Positions 1 to 4,967 of a stretch of DNA of 7,041 nucleotides are shown here, piece after piece (the stretch's first letter is position 1; each line of letters opens with the position of its first letter). The notes below the pieces were generated by a model. That model saw only the letters and a list, made by a program, of their open reading frames with translations. It did not search any database and was not told the origin of the DNA. Source of the DNA: an uncultured Bacilli bacterium (lineage in GTDB: Bacteria > Bacillota_I > Bacilli_A > RF39 > UBA660); contig CANPZJ010000040.1 in assembly GCA_947588795.1 (NCBI GenBank), positions 1-7,041 of the forward strand. The letters are read 5' to 3'. The position numbers were made by a program, and so were the translations under genes.

Positions 1-300
1 AATAATTTAAGTGGTTGTGCTGATTATGGTATTCCAAGAACATTTAGAGATTATGGTATTTTAGAATATAATAATATTTTAGCGGAAAAAATAGATAACG
101 AAAAAGAAATACTACATGATAGTAATATGGAAATTGAAATTAGAGCTAATATGTTATATGTAATTGAGTTAATTAAAGATAAATTAAAAGAAACAGGTAT
201 TTTAATCAATTCTGTTGAACTTGATAATTTAATTTGGTGGATGGGTAAAAAACAAACTAAAAAATCTAACGCTCATCATACGATAACTATTTATTATTAA
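1..300 (+). CDS. Probable queuosine salvage hydrolase (Qng1/DUF2419 family), C-terminal fragment
   Basis: An open frame enters from the left edge and ends at TAA, giving the last 99 residues of a protein whose start is outside the window. Three blocks recall the C-terminal part of the Qng1/DUF2419 family: an early 'ADYGIPRTFRDYGIL' stretch, a central 'EIEIRANMLYVIELI' helix, and a tail with a Trp pair (LIWWMGK) followed by 'HHTITIYY' at the C-terminus. Family members release queuine from queuosine 5'-monophosphate so that the base can be reused for tRNA wobble modification. The assignment rests on remembered family patterns, not on a search, and the catalytic half cannot be inspected. The gene is probably co-transcribed with the Nudix gene that starts 11 bases after its stop. 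The Trp pair is encoded by two TGG codons. Confidence 0.68.
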   Translation, partial: NNLSGCADYGIPRTFRDYGILEYNNILAEKIDNEKEILHDSNMEIEIRANMLYVIELIKDKLKETGILINSVELDNLIWWMGKKQTKKSNAHHTITIYY

Positions 301-306
301 GGAGGA
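301..306 (+). promoter_or_regulatory. Ribosome binding site of first Nudix gene
   Basis: GGAGGA lies directly after the TAA of the upstream gene and five bases before the ATG at 312; with the last A of the stop codon it forms a full AGGAGG. It fixes the start of the Nudix gene and suggests translational coupling with the queuosine salvage gene. Confidence 0.75.
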
Positions 307-311
307 TTATA

Positions 312-800
312 ATGGAAATATTAGATTTATATGATGATAATGGTAAACTTTTAAATGAAACAATCCCGAGAGGTGAAAAAATACCTGATGGTAAAAATAT
401 TATGTTATCTGTAATTTTTATTAAAAATGGAGAAGATAAATATTTAATTCAAAAAAATTCTAAAGAAAAAGGGAGTAAATATTCTTCAACTGGTGGACAT
501 GTTATTCATAACGAAGATGGATTTACAACTATTGTAAGAGAACTTGATGAAGAACTTGGTCTAAAAGTAGATGATAAAGAAATAAAAAATATTACTACTT
601 TTAAATATCCAAATAAAAATTGTATCTTTAATGTTTATGAATTAGATATTACGAGTTTAAATTTAGATAATGTTAAATTGCAAGAAAGTGAAGTAGAATC
701 TATTAATTTTTTAAGTAAAAATGAAATAGAAAAAATAATAAATGATGGTAATTTTCTTGAGTCACATGCTTATATATTTAAAAATTATATAATAAAATAA
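312..800 (+). CDS. Nudix hydrolase, isopentenyl-diphosphate isomerase-like subgroup
   Basis: This 162-residue protein has a perfect Nudix box at residues 62-84 (G-x5-E-x7-REL-x-EE-x-GL), with Glu77, Glu80 and Glu81 as the expected Mg2+ ligands. The N-terminus (DLYDDNGKLL, then a PRGE motif near 19-22) is the short N-terminal strand and loop of the IDI/YfcD-like subgroup. Such enzymes hydrolyse a nucleoside diphosphate linked to another moiety; the substrate cannot be read from the sequence. Real IDI is unlikely: the protein is short, and a Lys-Asn pair (48-49) stands where relatives have Lys-Arg. It is homologous to the leftward Nudix gene at 4940-5437, with the same N-terminal layout. It follows the queuosine salvage gene by 11 bases and has a strong ribosome binding site. 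No terminator is evident after it. Confidence 0.93.
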   Translation: MEILDLYDDNGKLLNETIPRGEKIPDGKNIMLSVIFIKNGEDKYLIQKNSKEKGSKYSSTGGHVIHNEDGFTTIVRELDEELGLKVDDKEIKNITTFKYPNKNCIFNVYELDITSLNLDNVKLQESEVESINFLSKNEIEKIINDGNFLESHAYIFKNYIIK

Positions 801-831
801 TAATTTATGTATAAATTATAGGTTTAAAACC
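800..831. repeat. Two adjacent short inverted repeats upstream of second Nudix promoter
   Basis: ATAATTTAT (800-808) and ATAAATTAT (811-819) form a 9-base inverted repeat around two bases, and GGTTT/AAACC (821-831) forms another around one base. They lie just upstream of the -10 hexamer at 838-843. This could be an operator, or a weak hairpin ending the upstream transcript, but no T-tract follows. The first repeat is pure A/T except at its centre, so chance is a real possibility. Confidence 0.3.
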
Positions 832-834
832 TTA

Positions 835-843
835 TGATATAAT
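835..843 (+). promoter_or_regulatory. Extended -10 promoter of second Nudix gene
   Basis: TGATATAAT combines a TGn extension with a perfect TATAAT at 838-843. No good -35 hexamer lies 16-18 bases upstream, as is common when the -10 is extended. Transcription would begin near 849-850, giving a leader of about 20 bases that contains GAGGTGA at 850-856. Confidence 0.55.
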
Positions 844-869
844 ATTCAAGAGGTGAGAATTAAAAATAT

Positions 870-1265
870 ATGGAAACAAGAATTGTATTGACAGGAATTT
901 TAAAAGATAATGATTTGTTTTTAATAGTAAAAAGAAACGAAAATGATGAATTATATCCAGGAGCGTGGGAATTTCCTGGTGGTCATTTAGAAAATGGTGA
1001 AACTTTAAAAGATGGTTTAAAAAGAGAACTTAGAGAAGAGATAGGATTCACTGATGAATTTGATCCAATAATTACGCATTATTATGATGAAGTTAAGGAA
1101 AAAAATGGCCTCTTAGTGCATGATTTAGAAATTGATTTTATTATTAATGTGGATAGTACAAAAATAAATGTTAAATTAAGTGATGAACATTGTAACTATA
1201 AATGGGTTACAAAAGATTCAGAATATTTAGATGAATTTATAAAAGATAAATTGTCAAATATATAA
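870..1265 (+). CDS. Nudix hydrolase, MutT-like
   Basis: This 131-residue protein is about the minimal size of a Nudix domain. It has a GAWEFPGG entry (31-38) and a perfect Nudix box at 38-60 (G-x5-E-x7-REL-x-EE-x-GF), with Glu53, Glu56 and Glu57 as metal ligands. The 'WEFPGGHLE..GE' pattern is typical of MutT/ADP-ribose pyrophosphatase-like housekeeping enzymes that clean oxidised or unwanted nucleoside phosphates, but substrate specificity cannot be assigned. A later Trp (residue 112, in KWVT) is the usual C-terminal 'W' position of the fold. The ATG at 870 is the only reasonable start because a TAA lies three codons upstream in frame. GAGGTGA at 850-856 is a good site, but its spacing is rather long (13 bases). 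It probably has its own promoter. Confidence 0.93.
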   Translation: METRIVLTGILKDNDLFLIVKRNENDELYPGAWEFPGGHLENGETLKDGLKRELREEIGFTDEFDPIITHYYDEVKEKNGLLVHDLEIDFIINVDSTKINVKLSDEHCNYKWVTKDSEYLDEFIKDKLSNI

Positions 1266-1266
1266 T

Positions 1267-1321
1267 TTTATTGATACATTTTTTAATTATGTATTTAAAT
1301 TAATGATAAAGATTTAAGTAG
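1267..1321 (+). repeat. Degenerate copy of the sufU promoter and first codons (direct repeat copy A)
   Basis: This stretch matches 2270-2341 along most of its length. It starts with TTTATTGATACATTTTTT against TTTATTGACACATTTTTA, continues through a TTAAATTA block, and ends with a 17-base exact match (1305-1321 against 2325-2341) covering the first codons of sufU. Relative to the intact copy it lacks about 15 bases that carry the GGGATGAG ribosome binding site, and the start region is altered: its ATG at 1303 runs into TAA after four codons. It reads as a broken copy of the sufU upstream region joined to a sufS tail. Confidence 0.72.
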
Positions 1322-1434
1322 TGATTGCTAATTCAATTCGAGTTAGTTTATATTTTTATAATACTGAATCAGAAATTGATAATTTAGTTGAACTTTTAAA
1401 AGATAAAGATAAGATTATGAAAGAAATGATATAA
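1318..1434 (+). pseudogene. sufS: 3' remnant of cysteine desulfurase sufS
   Basis: The frame ending at the TAA of 1432-1434 reads about 35 residues containing 'IRVSLYFYNTESEID' followed by 'NLVELLK'. This is the typical extreme C-terminus of SufS-type cysteine desulfurases (pattern R-(A/V)-S-x-x-x-YNT-x-E-(E/D)-(I/V)-D-x-L-V). SufS normally has about 400 residues; everything before this tail, including the PLP lysine and the active-site cysteine loop, is absent. A TAA at 1315-1317 closes the frame upstream and no ribosome binding site precedes the GTG at 1321, so it is not expected to be translated. The homology begins right where the sufU-like repeat ends, suggesting that a deletion or recombination joined the two. 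The true sufU, SufS's partner, lies 0.9 kb downstream. Confidence 0.75.
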
Positions 1435-1455
1435 GAAGTAGCGATACTTCTTTTT
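1433..1455 (+). terminator. Intrinsic terminator after sufS remnant
   Basis: AAGAAGTA (1433-1440) and TACTTCTT (1445-1452) form a perfect 8-base stem around GCGA, and the stem runs into a T-tract (TTTTT within 1451-1455, then TATATTT). It was probably the terminator of the original sufS transcript. It now ends transcripts from the second Nudix gene or from the degenerate promoter at 1271. Confidence 0.82.
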
Positions 1456-1514
1456 ATATTTAGTAACAATTTTTAATTATTAAGACTAAAATAATAGATT
1501 TTTATTAATGAAAA

Positions 1515-1536
1515 TGTTAATATATATGTGTGGGGG
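1515..1536 (+). promoter_or_regulatory. Candidate extended -10 and unusual G-run ribosome binding site of GPYS gene
   Basis: TGTTAATAT (1515-1523) is a TGn plus -10-like hexamer with no clear -35. GGGGG at 1532-1536, nine bases before the ATG at 1545, replaces the usual AGGAGG. It could still pair with CCUCC through one G-U wobble. This is the only G-run of that kind in the window, so the gene may be translated differently from its neighbours. Confidence 0.38.
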
Positions 1537-1544
1537 CAAAATAA

Positions 1545-2210
1545 ATGAATTTAGATTTTAGTAAAGAAAGACTTTTAGTTTTATATAAAGAAACATATCA
1601 AAAAGATTATAATCCTAATAGTCAAAAAAAACTTATTGGAAACATAAAATTGGAACACCAAAATATGATGTATATGATGTATTTAATTCAAGCGCTTATT
1701 AAATATATGGATGTATATGGATTTGTGTGGGATTTTAATGGTCCATATTCTAGACCTTTACAGGCGGAATTACAAGAAATTGATAAGAATGTAATACAAG
1801 TTAAAAACTTTTATGATACTTATGCTGAAGAATATGACTATAAGCAATTGCTTAAATATATGGATTCCAATCAAATATCAGAATCTATTCAATATTTGAG
1901 TAAAAGTGAAATTCAAAGATTAAAATTACTTAAATATTTTTATCAAAGTGATATTAAAACATTGGAAAACTTTTTTTACTTAATTGTTCCATTTAGCCAA
2001 AAATATGAAAATGGAATGCAAGTAATAGCATCAATTCATTTTCTAGCTTCTATAACATATCCAGCTAGTGATTATAAATATATTTTTAATAAGTATAATG
2101 AGTTAACGCAAAAAGAAAATGATAGAAGTTTATTGTTAAAGGCTTGGGACTGTTTAGATAATTTAAATTTACTATATGAAACACAATCAAGAAAGTTAAA
2201 AAGAAAATAA
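1545..2210 (+). CDS. Uncharacterised protein with GPYS motif
   Basis: This is a 221-residue soluble protein that I cannot name. Residues 42-80 form a helix, then 'YGFVWDFNGPYSRPLQAELQEID' with GPYS at 66-69. A GPYS motif preceded by an aromatic-rich strand and followed by an L-x-x-(D/E)-L helix recalls YwgA-like and DUF4065 (Panacea/SocA-like) proteins, some of them antitoxins or adaptors. The rest is helix-rich (110-145 and 155-215) and ends in a basic tail (RKLKRK). There is no signal peptide or clear membrane segment. It stands alone between two intrinsic terminators, with its own weak promoter and an odd G-run ribosome binding site. It sits inside the segment bounded by the sufU-start repeat, suggesting gain by insertion or duplication. 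A regulatory or antitoxin role is only a possibility; no toxin gene is adjacent. Confidence 0.8.
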   Translation: MNLDFSKERLLVLYKETYQKDYNPNSQKKLIGNIKLEHQNMMYMMYLIQALIKYMDVYGFVWDFNGPYSRPLQAELQEIDKNVIQVKNFYDTYAEEYDYKQLLKYMDSNQISESIQYLSKSEIQRLKLLKYFYQSDIKTLENFFYLIVPFSQKYENGMQVIASIHFLASITYPASDYKYIFNKYNELTQKENDRSLLLKAWDCLDNLNLLYETQSRKLKRK

Positions 2211-2242
2211 ATTCGTAATATATGAATGAATACAATTATAAG

Positions 2243-2273
2243 AAAGAAGAAAGTTAACAAAATCTTCTTTTTA
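2243..2273 (+). terminator. Intrinsic terminator after GPYS gene
   Basis: AAAGAAGA (2243-2250) and TCTTCTTT (2263-2270) form an 8-base stem around a 12-base loop, running into TTTTTATT. The T-tract directly abuts the TTGACA of the sufU promoter, so termination and re-initiation are packed together. Confidence 0.68.
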
Positions 2274-2341
2274 TTGACACATTTTTATTTATGCGTTAAA
2301 TTAGGGATGAGATGAGTAATTATGGATAAAGATTTAAGTAG
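2270..2341 (+). repeat. Intact copy of the sufU start region (direct repeat copy B)
   Basis: This is the partner of the degenerate copy at 1267-1321. It holds the sufU promoter, ribosome binding site and first codons. The 17 bases at 2325-2341 are identical in both copies and the promoter part is closely similar; the copies are about 1 kb apart in the same orientation. Confidence 0.72.
2274..2302 (+). promoter_or_regulatory. Sigma-A-like promoter of the sufU operon
   Basis: A consensus TTGACA (2274-2279) is followed after 17 bases by TAAATT (2297-2302). It lies just after the upstream terminator and 20 bases before the sufU ATG. A weak purine-rich site (GGGATGAGATGAG, 2304-2316) serves as ribosome binding site. 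It probably drives the genes from sufU through the GNAT gene, since no terminator is seen before 4931. Confidence 0.6.
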
Positions 2342-2750
2342 AGAAATTATATTAGAACATTTTCAAAATCCAATTAATAAGGAAGAAACAAATAATGATA
2401 ATTATAAATTAGTTAATACTAAAAATCCTAATTGTATTGATAATTTAGATATAAAAATATTATTTGAAAATGATATTATAAAAGATATTAAATTTATGGG
2501 TGAAGCTTGTGCTATTTCTACAGCATCAACCTCTATTATGATTAAAAATTTAATTGGTAAAAGTATAAAAGAAGCTAAAGATTATATTAATAATTTTTAT
2601 CATATGTGTAATGAAGAAGAATATAATGAGAGTATTCTTAATGAAGGCCTTGCTTTTCAAGATATATATAAGCAAAATAATCGTAAAAATTGTGCTTTAT
2701 TACCGTATAAAGGAATATTGAAAGCTATAGAAGATTATGAAAATAAATAA
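2322..2750 (+). CDS. sufU: SufU-type Fe-S assembly protein / zinc-dependent sulfur acceptor
   Basis: This 142-residue protein is of normal SufU length. The N-terminus (REIILEHFQNPIN) matches the family's 'I-x-(D/E)-H-(Y/F)-x-NP-x-N' signature. The conserved metal and sulfur residues are present: Cys38 and Asp40 in NPNCID, Cys63 in GEACAIS, and Cys124 in RKNCALLPYK. In Firmicutes SufU is a zinc protein that takes persulfide sulfur from SufS and passes it to the SufBCD scaffold. Unusual here are Ile39 in place of the almost invariant glycine of NPxCGD, and LPYK where LAWKAL is typical. SufS is present only as a remnant at 1318-1434 and SufBCD is not in the window, so partners must be encoded elsewhere or the pathway has been rearranged. 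The gene overlaps the next one by 14 bases. Confidence 0.9.
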   Translation: MDKDLSREIILEHFQNPINKEETNNDNYKLVNTKNPNCIDNLDIKILFENDIIKDIKFMGEACAISTASTSIMIKNLIGKSIKEAKDYINNFYHMCNEEEYNESILNEGLAFQDIYKQNNRKNCALLPYKGILKAIEDYENK

Positions 2751-3291
2751 GTTATCAATTATTTTAATAATAATTATTCTTCTACTAGTAGGATATATCA
2801 TCTATGATAAATTATATGAACCTAGAGAAATAGAAAAAGAAGAAGATCCTTTAAAAATAGTAGATACTATTAATCTTGATTATGTAAATATTTATTTATT
2901 AAGTGATGGCGTGTCTTATATCTTACCACTTAAAACTGATGAGATTAGTAGATTAGATGCTACTAGTAGTTTAAAAGAAAGATTAAATACTATTTATACC
3001 CAAGCAATATATTTTGATATATTTATTAACAATTATAAATTAAAAGGCTTTAGAGTTAAACTAGATAGTGATATTAAAAAGATGTATAAAGTAGATACTA
3101 AATATAATACTTATGTTATCTTTTTAAAAGAAAATAATACAATTGGTTTATTTAATTATGAAGAATATTATGATTTATTAAATACTAATGTTATAGATAA
3201 TTATCAAGATCTTAATAATGTTTTAGATATAAAAAATAATAAAGTTATTCATTTAGATGGTAGTAGTGAAATAATAGATTTTAAAGAGTAA
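2737..3291 (+). CDS. Membrane-anchored protein of unknown function
   Basis: This 184-residue protein has a short basic N-terminus (MKINK), a single hydrophobic segment at about 7-23 without a lipobox cysteine, and an external charged linker (PREIEKEEDP, 29-38). A globular part of about 140 residues follows, rich in Tyr, Asn and Ile, with alternating strand-like stretches (NLDYVNIYLL, YVIFLKEN). The topology suggests a signal-anchor with the bulk outside. I recognise no domain or catalytic motif. The start codon lies inside the end of sufU (14-base overlap), so the two are translationally coupled although no functional link between SufU and an extracytoplasmic domain is known to me. The next gene starts 21 bases downstream after an AGAAGG site. 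Confidence 0.8.
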   Translation: MKINKLSIILIIIILLLVGYIIYDKLYEPREIEKEEDPLKIVDTINLDYVNIYLLSDGVSYILPLKTDEISRLDATSSLKERLNTIYTQAIYFDIFINNYKLKGFRVKLDSDIKKMYKVDTKYNTYVIFLKENNTIGLFNYEEYYDLLNTNVIDNYQDLNNVLDIKNNKVIHLDGSSEIIDFKE

Positions 3292-3312
3292 TTTAAAAGA
3301 AGGTAGTATATA

Positions 3313-3927
3313 ATGAGCTATAAAAAAGAATTAGAAGAATTCAGAAAATTTAAGAAGAATTATAAATTTAAAGAATTACCAATAGTTAAAAAAAGTGAAA
3401 AAATTTATTGTGATGGAATTTTAGTGCAAGATGAAAATGGCACAACTTGCGAAAGTGAAAAATGGATTAATGTTAGTTATTCTTTAAAAGGAACTTATTC
3501 CAAATTATTATCTAATCTTTTTCCTTATGATTTTAAATTTAAAGGTTATCATTTGCATTCAATTGAATCTTTTTTTCAAGCAATTAAATTTCCTGACATA
3601 AAAATGCAAAAAAAGGTCTTTAAATATAGTGGTAAAGAAGCTTTAGTTTTAAAAGAGGCAACTAATTATAATTGGCAAGAAGATGGTTTTATATATTTTA
3701 AAGGTAAGAAAATTAAGAGAGATTCTTTAGAGTATGATTTATTAATTGATGAATTATATATCAGTGCTATTCAAAATATTTTTTATCGTAATGCAATTAA
3801 AAATTGTCCTTTGCCAATAATTCATATAATTGGTAAAGAATCAAAAAAAGAAACTGTATTTACAAGATATGAATTTGAATTTATGCTTAATTGTCTACAT
3901 GATTTTTTGATAGAAAATGATATATAG
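3313..3927 (+). CDS. NADAR-domain protein (YbiA/DUF1768-like)
   Basis: This 204-residue protein contains a NADAR domain from about residue 52 to the end. The diagnostic pieces are LSNLFP (66-71), FKGYHLHSIESFFQAIKF (76-93; family pattern 'G-x-x-(Y/F)-x-S-x-E-x-x-(F/Y)-QA-x-KF' with Glu85 and Gln89), a distal Trp (121), and the late helix with HIIGK. The family was named for predicted NAD/ADP-ribose processing. Characterised members remove ADP-ribose from guanine in nucleic acid, and E. coli YbiA affects swarming. Roughly 50 residues precede the domain and include a charged helix (1-20) and 'IYCDGILVQDENG' (31-43); that extension is longer than in the minimal YbiA form. A Nudix gene follows after 13 bases, a combination that fits release and hydrolysis of ADP-ribose, but this is inference. 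No DarT-like ADP-ribosyltransferase is visible here. Confidence 0.83.
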   Translation: MSYKKELEEFRKFKKNYKFKELPIVKKSEKIYCDGILVQDENGTTCESEKWINVSYSLKGTYSKLLSNLFPYDFKFKGYHLHSIESFFQAIKFPDIKMQKKVFKYSGKEALVLKEATNYNWQEDGFIYFKGKKIKRDSLEYDLLIDELYISAIQNIFYRNAIKNCPLPIIHIIGKESKKETVFTRYEFEFMLNCLHDFLIENDI

Positions 3928-3940
3928 AAAGTAAAAAATT

Positions 3941-4414
3941 ATGGATATAAAAATAAAAGATGAAAATATAAAATTTAAGTATAGAGTATCAGCAATAATA
4001 GAGACCACTAATAAAGTTTTAATTGAAAAATATAATACAGATAAATATTGTTTACCTGGTGGATATGTTTCATTAGGAGAAACATCAGAAGAAGCTTTAA
4101 TAAGAGAAATTCAAGAAGAGTTAGATTTCACTGTTGATAATTGTAAATATATTGGTACTATAGAAAATTTCTTTATTAATAGAAAACAAGAGAGAACTCA
4201 TGAAATAGATATGTATTATATTATAAAGTTAGATAATTCAGATATTGATAAAATAAATTTAGAAAAATGTGAACAAGATCATAATAGTATTATTTATCAT
4301 CATTTAGAATGGATAGATAAAAATAATTTAAAAAATTATAATTTAGTACCAAATAAAATAAAGGAAATAATACTTAATAATGAAGAATGTTTTCATTATG
4401 TTATTAAATATTAG
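3941..4414 (+). CDS. Nudix hydrolase, downstream partner of NADAR gene
   Basis: This 157-residue protein has LPGG (38-41) leading into the Nudix box at 41-63 (G-x5-E-x7-REI-x-EE-x-D-F). Glu56, Glu59 and Glu60 are in the metal-binding positions. The conserved glycine after EE-x is replaced by Asp62. That position lies in the loop closing the Nudix helix, so catalysis is probably preserved. The region after the box (NFFINRKQERTHEIDMYYIIKL, about 77-98) includes an H-E-I-x-x-Y-Y pattern found in NDP-sugar or NTP-directed Nudix enzymes, but the substrate is unknown. A Trp at 126 (LEWID) marks the end of the domain. Spacing to the NADAR gene is 13 bases with only a weak purine stretch as ribosome binding site, implying translational coupling. 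Confidence 0.9.
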   Translation: MDIKIKDENIKFKYRVSAIIETTNKVLIEKYNTDKYCLPGGYVSLGETSEEALIREIQEELDFTVDNCKYIGTIENFFINRKQERTHEIDMYYIIKLDNSDIDKINLEKCEQDHNSIIYHHLEWIDKNNLKNYNLVPNKIKEIILNNEECFHYVIKY

Positions 4415-4428
4415 TTATTAAAAAATGT

Positions 4429-4434
4429 AAGGAG
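4429..4434 (+). promoter_or_regulatory. Ribosome binding site of GNAT gene
   Basis: AAGGAG lies nine bases before the ATG at 4444. It is a strong site, showing that translation initiation of this gene has been kept although an in-frame TGA interrupts it later. Confidence 0.6.
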
Positions 4435-4443
4435 TATACTTAA

Positions 4444-4938
4444 ATGATAAGAGAAGCTAAAATAGAAGATGCTAGAGCCATTGTGGCATTAAATATTAAG
4501 GAATGGATTAATACTTATAAAAATATATTTCCTGATGATTTTTTAAATAATCTTAAAATAACTAATGAAAGTATTGAAAAATGTCAAAAGAAAATAAAAG
4601 AATATATGGTTTATGAATTTGATAATAAAATAGTAGGATTTTTATGATATGGTAAAAATAAAAAGAACTATAGTGAAGAATATGCTGAAATATATGCTTT
4701 ATATGTTGATAAAAATTATCAAAGAAAACATGTTGGTTCTGAATTAATAAAATATGCTTTTAATACATTAAAAGATAATTATAAATATGTTTTAATTAGT
4801 ACTTTAAAAGAAAATAGTGCCAATGATTTTTATCAAAAAATTGGTGGTAAATTTATTGGAGAAAGTGAATTTTTATTAGATGATAAAGCATATTTAGAAA
4901 ATGTTTATGAATTTAAGTTAGATAAAAAAATAGATTAA
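4444..4938 (+). pseudogene. GNAT N-acetyltransferase interrupted by an in-frame TGA
   Basis: Translation from ATG 4444 gives a typical GNAT N-terminus ('MIREAKIEDARAIVAL', then 'WINTYKNIFPDDFL') and reaches a TGA at 4645-4647 after 67 codons. The same frame continues without another stop to TAA 4936-4938, for 164 codons, with unmistakable GNAT sequence. 'VGFL-stop-YGK' spans the interruption, 'EIYALYVDKNYQRKHVGSELI' (82-102) holds the acetyl-CoA phosphate-binding loop (QRKHVGS), and 'NDFYQKIGGKFIGE' is the classic C-terminal motif. The protein without readthrough would lack the cofactor site and be inactive. The missing residue could have been Trp (TGG) or another one base away. All 14 other Trp codons I can read in the window are TGG. 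A nonsense mutation is therefore the simplest reading; TGA recoding or an assembly error remain possible. Last gene of its operon. Confidence 0.85.
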
Positions 4939-4967
4939 ATTACCAATTAAGATTTAATCTACTTTTT
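4924..4967. terminator. Bidirectional intrinsic terminator at a convergent junction
   Basis: TAGATTAAAT (4931-4940) and ATTTAATCTA (4952-4961) form a perfect 10-base stem around an 11-base loop. On the plus strand it is followed by CTTTTTATTT; on the minus strand seven Ts (complement of 4924-4930) follow it. The stem contains the TAA of the GNAT gene and part of the TAA and last codons of the leftward Nudix gene, so both convergent genes share one hairpin inside coding sequence. Confidence 0.82.

Noticed and set aside
312..800. A true isopentenyl-diphosphate isomerase
   Set aside because: Only the Nudix fold and N-terminal layout agree. It is short, and I do not see the catalytic Cys of type I IDI in its expected setting.
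1303..1317. ATG at 1303 as the start of a small coding gene
   Set aside because: It stops after four codons and has no ribosome binding site; it is part of the degenerate sufU start copy.
2072..2260. Leftward open frame of 62 codons rich in Phe, Leu and Ile
   Set aside because: It is the antisense of the 3' end of the GPYS gene and its terminator. Its hydrophobic composition comes from reading A-rich DNA in reverse, and no ribosome binding site precedes it.
4444..4647. A complete 67-residue protein ending at the TGA
   Set aside because: It is only the N-terminal part of a GNAT domain, and the same frame continues with the missing acetyl-CoA loop, so it is not an independent small gene.
4645..4647. 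TGA decoded as selenocysteine
   Set aside because: GNAT enzymes have no catalytic Cys or selenocysteine at this strand position, and there is no obvious strong hairpin just downstream of the TGA.
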